From Daphnia pulex (lineage: Eukaryota > Arthropoda > Branchiopoda > Diplostraca > Daphniidae): a stretch of DNA of 64,000 nt. How positions within the stretch are numbered: position 1 is the first letter of the stretch; each line of letters begins with the position of its first letter. The position numbers and the translations under genes are program-made. The stretch spans positions 3,906,001-3,970,000 of the forward strand of contig NC_060021.1 in assembly GCF_021134715.1 (NCBI RefSeq), read 5' to 3'. Below are positions 1 to 9,246 of this stretch, piece after piece. The notes under the pieces were generated by a model, which made no database searches, was not told the DNA's origin, and was given only the letters and a program-made list of their open reading frames with translations.

Positions 1-248
1 TGGGTGACATTCCTGTCGGAAATTGCTTTATAGAGACCATAATTTTTCACTAAATCCTTGCAATTTTTAATAATATTCCAATTTTTTGTAGAAACTCCTT
101 TTGATAGCCAGGGAGCCATGAATTCATTGGCCTTCTGTTTGAGTTTAGATTGGTAACTTGGCCCTAAATCTTTTAAAGGCCGTTTTCTGTGTCGGCATGA
201 ATATCCACCAGCAATTAAGATATTTTCAATTTCCGAATCAGTATACAT
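1..248 (-). CDS. CACTA-like transposase, N-terminal part (copy A), cut by window edge
   Basis: A reading frame opens at an ATG (248-246, minus strand) and stays open to the left edge, so only the first 82 residues are visible. It begins MYTDSEIENI and contains RHRKRPLKDL. It aligns residue by residue with the start of the transposase at 9247 (MLTDEEIKKV, RKRKRTLEEL): shared features are an acidic TDxEI start, a basic RxRKR.L patch and an aromatic-rich W..KGV/W..QGV segment. The function is therefore inferred from copy B: a DNA transposase of the CACTA/EnSpm-like class acting in the nucleus. It is transcribed away from the DUF4806-like gene starting at 1365, the same head-to-head layout as copy B. 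No lesion is seen in the visible part. Homology to copy B is clear; the family name is less certain. Confidence 0.6.
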   Translation of the reverse strand, partial: MYTDSEIENILIAGGYSCRHRKRPLKDLGPSYQSKLKQKANEFMAPWLSKGVSTKNWNIIKNCKDLVKNYGLYKAISDRNVT

Positions 249-1364
249 CCTGACTAATTAATAAATAACATTATTTTGGAGTATTAAAGGTATTTCAGAT
301 ATAATTTATTGCTTGAGTCTTTTACCTAAATTTATGCAATTGAAAAAGAAAAAAAAAGTTGTTTTGTTTACGAAAAATACTTTACCAATCGATTCCGTAT
401 CGATTACTTGTAAAAAAACAATTTGATTATTACATTATCCCTGAGGTATATTTATATACGAAGGTCCTTAACAATATAGGGTGTGGGGTATAGGGGGTAG
501 GGTAGTAGTAGCTAGTAGTGTTTTAACAGTTAGTCATCAACCAAGAAGTTGAGGAAAATTTTAAAAATGTTAGATTATATTCATTTTGAAGCTCTGGGTC
601 ATCTCTCCCTTCTTCCTCTGTCCTCTCCTCGGTCATCAAGATCTTCTTGCGGTCGTGAAGAGTTACCACCGATCTTCCACTTCCATTTACCTCCGAAAGC
701 TTATTAAGAGGAATTTTTCAAAGATTACAAACTTTGTTTTCCTTTCCGACTTGATAGAGATTCGAACCGCGAACCATGCGAATGGCAGCCTGGATTGATG
801 ACGATTCGACCATCATTGTTATATTATTGGAAGGGAAAAAATGGGTATGATGGTAGCTCGCTATCTATAAGCCAAGACTCATGTAATGCAACATGTGACC
901 GCACGATATAATTGTATTGTTACTATAGTAATAAGTGTTTCTTTAACTTAATCTAAAAATGAATTGCAACGTGGGGTGGCGGGGCGAAGCCTCCGCCACA
1001 CCTAAGTCCACCACTCATAATATTGACAGATTATTAGTCAATTAGTTAATAAGAATCAAATCATTTAAGAGAATAAAGGGAAACAGAATTTTCCAAACAT
1101 AATAGTATGTATACTATTTACTTTCTATTATTTAACCTTGATTTTCTGTCTCTTTAACGTTTAAAAAAATTCCCGAAGGACATTACCGAAGGAATCTTGT
1201 TTGCTCTTGGAAGATATTTAGGGATGAACGACAAAAATGTGCACGCATTGCTGATAGCTATTGCCTATATTGCATATTCACACCAGCACACGCTGATTCT
1301 CTTCATCATCACAAGTCACATCTGCCTGTCTTTCAAAAATATTGTAACACCTCGTGCATGGAAA
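249..1364. other. Intergenic spacer between divergent element genes
   Basis: About 1.1 kb, AT-rich, between the two divergent starts. Short ORFs here (for example 586-798 plus) have no recognisable motif and low-complexity composition. It may hold a promoter for both genes, but no defined promoter motif was identified. Confidence 0.4.
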
Positions 1365-3215
1365 ATGGCATCAAATTATTCTCAGTCCCAAGTACTTTCA
1401 ATTTAATTTTTTTTGCTATGCTTTTAATTTTGCCGTATATTTTATTCTTGTAGTATGGATTAGATGTTAATTTTCGTGAACATCCTGAATGGCAAGGATT
1501 ATACGATGGCGCATTAATTGGCCAACAAGAATCAACGTTAGATACCAATCTTACGTATCATGTTATAATTGTTTGTGATCAACCGGATCGTCATGGCTCA
1601 TTGGGACCTTGGGTGCTGATTGTTCCAATTGATTGGATTGATTTAACGTCTAAACATGTTCTTTATTCTCATCCAACTTTTCATCTCCATGGTACCTTCC
1701 CCCAGGAATGGAGTGAAATGTCTTTTTCAGGGTTGGACAGAGCGCGCTCGTTTTCCGCTCCGACAAAAAGACTCTTTTTGTAGGAGACGCTTTCCCACAA
1801 TAAAATTCTTTGAATACATGATTGCTGATTTCGTGACGGAAACCGCTGGTGAGTAGTAAATAATATAATTTACTGAAGACTTAAAGTTAACAACTACTCA
1901 TGGCTTGGTTTTTAGTGACGTTTGAAGAAGCTAAAAGAGAAGCGAAGATTGAACTTGAAAAGATTACACAGCAAGCAGAGCAGCCAGAAAGTTTTCAAGA
2001 TTCAAATCAATACGATATTAATGAACAACACTCCAGGCAAGGTACTGTGGAACCTAGAACAATATTTTTTATGTCAATGCTAATTTTTAATTCCATTAGC
2101 ATACTATCAACCCAGTGTTGCTGCAAGTCCCGAGGTTCGAAAAAGCACTTATCTTGAAAGAACGGGACAAGACATCGAAGAAACAAATTTTTAATTGCAA
2201 TACACCAGAAAACCACCCGAATTGGCAACGTCACTATGGAAATCAGCAGGGGTCGTCAAGTTAATTAGTGTTTGGTGTTCAATGTTTTGTTTTTGCATTT
2301 AATCTCACACTTAATGGTCCCCTTTTAAAGGTTTTCAGCCATCGATTGCGTCGGGATCTTCCCGACAAAGTACAGGCAGGTGGGCAGAAAATCCGCAGTC
2401 TTCTACTTCATATTTGATGCCGGCAGGTGTACGACAACTACAAAATACTGCGCCCCCATCAAGAGATTCATTGCGTGCTTCGTCTATTGCAAGTGTCTCG
2501 GTTACAGGATCTCTGAGTCGTTGTCTACCAGTTTCTAATACCTTAGCCAACACAGTGTGTGAAGTTCCAACTCAGCAGCCATCATCATCTTTATCTCGAG
2601 TGTTACCAAGTGCCCAGTCTGGTAAAATTATTATTTTTTTGTCTTTACTATTTTTAAATAAATATATAGCTTGTTCTATAGGGCCAACTAACGGCAATAA
2701 AAGTATACAGGCTCCTGGCTCCAAAAGAAACCTAGTAGAAAAACAAGTGAATCAGCTGATTTGTCCGGTAAGCTGAAACCAAATTTCCAAAATGTTGGTG
2801 AGCAAACTGTTTACCAACACTCTTTGCACAAAAATTCAATGGAAAAGAAGGGGGAACGACAAGCGTCCGGGATTTGGTAATCTTAGGAATCTCGTTGCAG
2901 TTGTGGGTGGTAAGTGATTGACTTAAGAACACATTAAATCATCTGACATCGGAATACCTTTTTTTTACAGTTATCATCAACATTGTCCGAGATATCAATA
3001 AAGTCCCTAAAGTGGATTTTAAGGATTTAATAGTTACTATTCAAACCGCTCGTCGAATGTTGTCGTTCGAATTGAAGAACAAGACTACAAGTCAACTGGA
3101 ACTCCTAGAAGATGATGTAGTTTGTAATAGCAAAACCGATCGGCAAACTCAACTCGCTGTAGACAGCAGAATGGCGGAGTTGTACAATGCAATCCTGCAT
3201 TTTGAACTCAACTGA
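1365..3215 (+). pseudogene. DUF4806-like element-associated protein, decayed copy 1
   Basis: Proposed exons: 1365-1391 (start MASNYSQSQ), 1454-1731, 1784-1848, 1916-2041, 2100-about 2258, 2331-2621, 2682-2905 and about 2971-3215, separated by short GT..AG introns, one only 52 bp (1732-1783). It is a paralogue of the minus-strand gene at 6919-8772. Matching pieces include YHVIIV/YHVVLT, RRFPTIKFFEY/RRFPETSYVEY, the C-terminal CTKIQWKRRGND/CSKIQWKKRGKD, and ARRMLSFE/ARRFIGYE near the end. The middle is S/P/Q-rich. The C-terminal block (I..iF...L...i.W..rG) recalls DUF4806, a domain of unknown function in arthropod proteins. Lesions: a one-base frame slip in a T run near 2188, an in-frame TGA near 2774, and absence of about 70 residues found in copy 2. 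Splice sites are inferred. Confidence 0.55.
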
Positions 3216-4189
3216 TGGTTGCGATGAAACAATATGCATATGGTAAAGCTTTTATATCACAATGTTATTGTTTTTTTGCTGAACTTAAATAAGATTTTTA
3301 TTTATAGGTTTTCGATGTGCTAATATTTGTTGATAAACCTACACCTACCTATTCGTCTTATGTAACCAGAGAAGAGGATGCAGTGTTTTATGTTTAGCGT
3401 TATATTATTTATTTTTTTGACGTTTTAATAGGCTACTGTGTAGGTGAAAAGAAATAAAATTCCAATATGATTTCTTAACAATTTTATTTGTCTATTTGAT
3501 GTGATGTTATACGTATATGTATATATTCAGCAATTTCTCTACGTGTAGCCGTGAGTGAAGCATCAGTTATAGACGGAATAAGTCTTCGATAAACGGATCG
3601 AAATAAGGATTTTGTTATGGGAAACTTCATAAATTCTTTGTAAATGACCGGTTCTGAAAACGGATTATAAATGAAACATCTAACAATCTTTAAACTATAA
3701 AAAGGTACAAACAAGTGCAGAAAGGATGAACTTTTCCCAAGTTTTAAAAATTCGTTTCCAACACTAAATTCATTTCAAAAATGCATTTTGGTCGTAATTT
3801 TCACAGGAAAAATTCTACTCGGGGCCCGAGTAAAAGTTTTTCGTTCGAATTTTCGTTTTAAATCCATCAAATCGATGCAAAAAGCGTCTAAAATGCATAC
3901 GACAATTTTGATTATTAACCGAGATTTAACGCTGTTGTTTCGGTTTTTAGACGGTATTAAAACAGTAAATCGACTGCGTTTACAATTCATCTGTAAAGCG
4001 GATCAGAAATTAATTAAATGTACCGATTTGTTATGTTTTACATTAATTTGACAATTGCTTCTGAAATAAGTATAATATAATTAAATCGAAATATACTTTT
4101 ATTTGAAGTGACAAAACACATATTTACAAGTTTATTTAGGTTCATATTTATGTTAACACATATAAACATCAGTGAAATAGTTAAATACA
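3216..4189. other. No gene recognised
   Basis: AT-rich DNA downstream of the DUF4806-like copy. Short overlapping ORFs occur on both strands near 3484-4051, but none has a motif, a paralogue in the window or convincing composition. The right end of the proposed element should lie here; no terminal inverted repeat was found by eye. Confidence 0.4.
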
Positions 4190-6002
4190 TTAAAAGAAAA
4201 TTATAATTATGATACAAGCCGCCAATAAATGATCGTACAACATGTGGCGGTCCACGTTGAAAACGTTCCGGCTAAACTTCACCAAATTCTCCAGTTCGTC
4301 GAGTTTTTTCTTACGCACGGAGCAAGGAGCAGACGTTGTCCAGTCGACTGTTGACGATACGCAGTCCAGTAGTCTAAACACAAAAATGTTGTCCCCAAAA
4401 ATTCAAAGATGAAATTAGAAATTTAAGATTCTCTCGCTGTATATACTCGAGGAACTATTTCGGGAACTTATTTATAGACTATCTAAATATATATGCATTG
4501 CACACACACACACACACATTTATTTACATACCTCGAGGAGTTTTTTTGCATCTTTGACTCGCTGACAGCTAAGAAAAGCCAGCGATAGATCAAAGATACT
4601 GTTCCTCTCCCCGTGGACTTGACTGTTCATTTTCATAAGTCGGTCAAGTCTTCTCGTGTCATCTTTTTCTATCAAACTGGCGGCTAATTCGGTGCTCCAA
4701 GGTGTCGAGCGTTGCTCTTTTGTCAAACGATCAAACTCGGCTAGGGCACTGTCCCAATCATCTCTAATTTTAAAAACAAAATGATGACTCACGTTACACA
4801 AATGAAAATGAAACTGAAACTTAACGTACCGAACAGCATGGACTTTGACTAGTGAACCTAACAGGGCTCTACTCATTTTCAAGGCTTTCGATTGTTCCAG
4901 ACAGTCGAATATTTTCTGAATCACTTTGACATTGCCATTTTCGGCAGCGGCGTCCATCAGTCGAACAGCACTTGCGTTGACGGATCTCGTCAACTCGATT
5001 TTTTCAGCCACTTGCGGATCAGCTTTCAATTTTTCTAGAACGCAAATCGCATCAACTGGCCGACCTCCTTCCAACAGATGAGCAGAGAGATTCATGATTT
5101 TAGAAGGCAGGATGATAAGGTCGGGGTCCTTGTGCAGTCGGGAGAATAAATCGAGAGCCTCGTCCAAACGTCCGTGATGGCCGTACAGGTCCATTAACAA
5201 GAGATTTGATCCGATCTTGAAAAAAACACTGCGGGCCTCCAGCTCCTGGTCAAATATGTACATTACTCATTTGTAATTTGGTTGAAGAAGAAGATACGAA
5301 ACATAAAACAAACCTTTTTCGATGCCAATGCTTCGTGTAATTTACGCTCTCGTGCGAATGCACAGAATTTGTTGATGTTTTTCTTATTTGACTGACTATT
5401 CGTTCCCAACTGAAGGCGCTTAGGCAAGGGATTCAACGGTACAGGAATTAGTTGTCCCGAGGTTATTTCAGCCAAGGGATCAACGGCAGCAGGAGTCAAC
5501 TGGCCTTCTGATACTTTGTCACGCACAAATTGGGTCACGCTCAAAGAAAGGGTCAATCCCTGATCACGAAAAGCTTCTAAAAGAGGCTCAACTACTTCCA
5601 GCTGTCGGGAACTGGAAAATAAAAAGAAGAATTTTTGGAAAAGTAGAAATGTACATTGATGACGTAGTATCTTACGGTGTTTGTTCGCAAATCTTTTTAA
5701 AATTGACCCAATTATTTGACCGGATAATTCAATCACTTCGCTTTTCATTTCATCTTCTTCCCCATCTGGCAGTATAGAATTTACCAGTTTGGCAAGGCCT
5801 GAAGCATTTCCAGATTTGATATCGGCGGTGGTGATGTCTTCGTACAAACTCCAGTTCATTTTGATGCTATACAAAAGAATAAAAAGGCTATCAGTTTACT
5901 TTCCTGCATCACTTTGTCACTTAACACTTACTAGAAAGTTGAATTGACGCGAATAGCGTCATCAAAATCTAGAGAAGCCAAACTCTTTTGCAAAAGTGCC
6001 AT
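4190..6002 (-). pseudogene. Truncated LRPPRC-like PPR protein gene
   Basis: Minus-strand exons read 5932-6002 (local ATG 6002), 5676-5866, 5314-5611, 4830-5245, 4532-4763 and about 4190-4375. The protein is all-helical and repeat-like, for example LLLMDLYGHHGRLDEALDLF, KIMNLSAHLLEGGRPVDAI and AAENGNVKVIQKIFDCL: degenerate PPR repeats like the C-terminal half of LRPPRC (Drosophila bsf), a mitochondrial mRNA-binding protein. It is much shorter than the family norm (over 1,000 residues), with no N-terminal half upstream. Lesions: the obvious GTAAGA..TTTCCAG intron (5612-5675, 64 bp) breaks frame if removed, and in the last exon GCG TAA ends the frame just where a one-base skip would continue into a lysine-rich, LRPPRC-like helix (KKLDELENLVKF). 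I therefore call it a partial, decayed copy; a short functional gene with other splice sites is the alternative. Confidence 0.55.
4501..4518. repeat. (CA)9 microsatellite
   Basis: A perfect CA dinucleotide run lying in the intron between the last two exons of the LRPPRC-like gene. Confidence 0.9.
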
Positions 6003-6918
6003 TGAAATGGCTGGGAAAGACAACCTGGCCGAACGCAAATTCTGCATTTAAGTTTGACTATTTCCTGTCAAGTGAGGCAAAATGTGCTGTTTGATCGTTC
6101 CCATGTTGGGTTCCCATGTTAATTGGCATCAGTTTATCTATTGAATCCTCGTCATTATTGACAATAACAGCAACCTACGATTCAACAAAATTGTTTTAGT
6201 TTGTAATCCACTTAATAACAACTTTTAATCATAAATAAACATACCTGTCTGGCAGTAGATCAATGTTTATAGTTTCACCTGTTTTTTTCTGGAAAATGTG
6301 GTCAATTTTTGCTATTATTAAAAGGTGATAAAAGTCATAACCCAAAATACAAATAATAATTTATTCAATTACCACTGAAATCTGAAATTTCGTTGTTTTA
6401 ATAATTCTAATGATTCCAGTGACTTACTATTATTTAAAATCCTTCACTATGGCATTAGAATCTTTTTTAAAACTTCAGGTGTCACTTACACGGAAGACGT
6501 AATGTTTAGTTGTTTACTTTGTCTTGTCGTCTGCTATAAATAATGATTAATGTAATAGACCACGAAAGGATGCTGAGTTGCCAGGTCTGGAAAAGGTCGA
6601 AAATCTCATTTGTGGTAAACTTGCCTGAAATTAGCACAGGCCTCTTATGTAGCTTCATTTTCAATTAAATCGTAGTAAGTCAAAGAACGAGTTTATCCCA
6701 TGTTTTAGATTTTTACATGAATCAAACTCATGTTTCATGTATGCTTCCAAATAATGAGAAATAACCAGGTAAAAATAAAAAATTGGTAATTTCTTTTCAG
6801 TTATTAAATGTGTGTTAGGGATGAAATTGAACAATTGATCTCTTTTATTTATTTCTTACAAAATTTTCTTCTCTTACGAAAGAATCGCATGATAATGTGG
6901 AATTTTACAGAAAAGAAA
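6003..6918. other. No gene recognised
   Basis: AT-rich spacer between the LRPPRC-like fragment and the end of the DUF4806-like gene. No exon resembling the missing N-terminal half of LRPPRC was found. The left end of the second two-gene unit should lie here, but no terminal repeat is visible. Confidence 0.4.
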
Positions 6919-8772
6919 TTACACAGAGTTACGTTTTTTGGGGGGCTGCTCGTGTTTCGCATCGTACTCAATAAGAGCTTTATTCAACTGCACCATCCGT
7001 TGGTCGATAGCCATGATCGTTTCCTTGTCAGCTTTAGTTATTGCTGCATCATCGTCATCAACTTGGTTTTCAGTTGCCGCTGCACACGCGGACTTAGTTA
7101 TGGACTGGCTGTATTCGTACCCAATAAATCTCCGAGCTTTTTGAATAACTTCGGTCATCGTTGACATAGGCAGGGAGGGTCCCTTGTGAATTGCCAGTAC
7201 GCTATTAATGACAACTAGAGGTAGGATAAAGTTAAGAGATTAATAACTATTTTTCACTTAATCTTTATTATACGATAACCTCCAAAAACTGCATTCAAAT
7301 TTATCAAGTGGCCAAATGCAAATCTTAAATCTTTGCCTCGTTTCTTCCATTGGATCTTAGAGCAAAGAGATCTGCTGAAAATCGCTAGTAAGACTGCTTT
7401 GGCGATTTGGTTTTTCGACCCCAATGTTCTCAGATTATGAATCTGAACAGCACACTACAAGAAAGTGATGTTTGACACAAATATAAGTTTTACATTTTAC
7501 TAATAGTACATACCAGAGAGATGGAAAGCTCCATGTCACATAGAGCAGCGTTGAGAACAGCTACTTACTCTGGAAGTAGGATTGGCAAGGAAAGCTGTGA
7601 CTTTACTACTTTTTTGAAGTGTTCCATGTTATCCTTCATCACAGTTTCGCACGATGCCTTTTCATTTCGCATTGATTTCAGTACATCCAAAATTGAACGT
7701 AAAGCCTGTAGGACTTTTTGTTGATAACGAGATTCTGCTTCTCCATTTTCCTCTATTAAACAAAATAGAAAATATTAGAAAATTAAATAAATTAAAAATA
7801 TAACGTTGAAATATTGGAAGTACCTGTTGCAGAGGCTTCCTTCATTGATAACTTAATAGGTGACAATTGATGATCATAATCCTCCTCGGGGGTAGAATTA
7901 GGAGAATCTGGAACACTTTTGTTACCTAATTCAGCAGTGCCACAAATTCGCTTCGCTACCTTCGATGATCCTGCCTTTGGATGCGATTCAGCTTGACCTT
8001 CCCATTCCGATTCTTCGTCACCTGACAAATTTACTAGCTGTGATATGCCAGGATGGTTTTCATAATTTTTTTCTTCGGAAGATGTGCGTTTATTTGATAA
8101 CCGTCTTGAGTTAGATATCTCGTCTTCTTGTCTCGTCGATATCCGTCGTCTCGTATTAGATATCTCGTCTTGTTCTACTTGGACTTGAGCGCCTTCCATC
8201 TGTCTTATGGCGTCGAAATTTGGCACTGATGAAAGAAAAAAACTAAAAAAAAGCACGAAAAAAATTTTGAAAAATGAATTACCTGGGCCGGTTTCCGTTA
8301 ACAAATCGACAACGTCGTATTCCACATAGGAAGTTTCAGGAAAACGCCTTTTTTTTAAACTTATGTCTCCCCAATTCCATGGTTTTACACCGTTTACATT
8401 AAATCCAGGCGAGGGATATAAAAAGTATGCAAGGTTGACGTCCATCCAGGTTTCTGGAACTTTGTAAACAAACGTCTGCACGCCTCCATCTGCATCAGGT
8501 TCTGTTGTAAGAACAACGTGATAATTTAATGGCGCTTGAAGAGCACTGGCAGGAGTACCAATCACCAATCAATACCAATACTAATAATACCAATACCAAA
8601 TCACTATATATCCCCTTCCAGTTCGGATAGCAAACAAAATTCTGGCTTTCCTGAGAAAAAACCAAAACAGTCCAACATGTTAAAAACAATTAACTACCAG
8701 CTCAAATTAAAATGATATTACTTGTTCTTCTGAGGGATAACACGTTCCACTCTTTGTTGTTTGATATGCCAT
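6919..8772 (-). pseudogene. DUF4806-like element-associated protein, copy 2 (better preserved)
   Basis: Six minus-strand exons: 8722-8772 (start MAYQTTKSGTCYPSEEQ), 8283-8650, 7824-8225, 7514-7752, 7280-7454 and 6919-7214, with GT..AG introns and matching phases elsewhere. N-terminal domain: YHVVLTTEP, PETWMDVNLAYFLYP, RRFPETSYVEYDV. Middle: charged, Ser/Glu-rich, probably disordered. C-terminal half: LQALRSILDVLKSMR, then LRTLGSKNQIAKAVLLAIFS and LCSKIQWKKRG, a pattern I associate with DUF4806 proteins (function unknown; often next to transposon genes). A final Asp-rich helix ends KKRNSV. Two defects: a TTGGTA-type repeat at about 8565-8610 shifts the frame inside exon 2, and an in-frame TAA (7565-7567) interrupts exon 4. 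Its start lies 474 bp from the divergent transposase start at 9247. The paralogue at 1365-3215 confirms the exons are real. Confidence 0.6.
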
Positions 8773-9246
8773 TTTCGTCCGTTCCTTAACCTTTTACGAA
8801 ATGAAATATAAATAACTAACAGATCAACAATTAAAACATCAATCCAATTTATTCCTATAATAAAAACTCAAAAACTAGAGAAATTTCAAGAACTTACTTT
8901 AAAGTTGATGTGTGATCCCTTAGGTTGAATGCACGAAATGAACGAAGTAGTGAAGTTAGGTAATGAGCAGGACTATTATGCATGCGGGTGTGTAATAAAC
9001 TAATCCTGTAACGGTAGGCCTTCATTCATTAATTGTAGATTTATAGGTATTTTTTTGCATGCGGGCACAATCGAGCGCCAGATGGTGTCGTTGTATCCTC
9101 CCTCTTCTTATAATTGCTCTGATCAACCGTGATCAGAAAGGATTATAAGTTACAAGGATTTACAAGTTTACAGGCCGTAAACATTCAGTAGGCCTTGCTC
9201 AAACGTAATCTGTAATACACACTGGCCTAAACATATATTAGCTACA
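8773..9246. promoter_or_regulatory. 474-bp spacer between divergent DUF4806-like and transposase genes
   Basis: This interval separates the ATG of the minus-strand DUF4806-like gene (8772) from the ATG of the plus-strand transposase (9247). It must contain the upstream regions of both, so a shared bidirectional promoter is likely by position. No TATA box or initiator was identified with confidence. Confidence 0.4.

Noticed and set aside
586..798. 70-residue plus-strand ORF near the left edge
   Set aside because: No motif and no paralogue upstream of the second DUF4806-like copy; it lies in the AT-rich intergenic spacer.
3775..4051. Overlapping ORFs on both strands
   Set aside because: Same stretch open on both strands in AT-rich DNA with no recognisable family.
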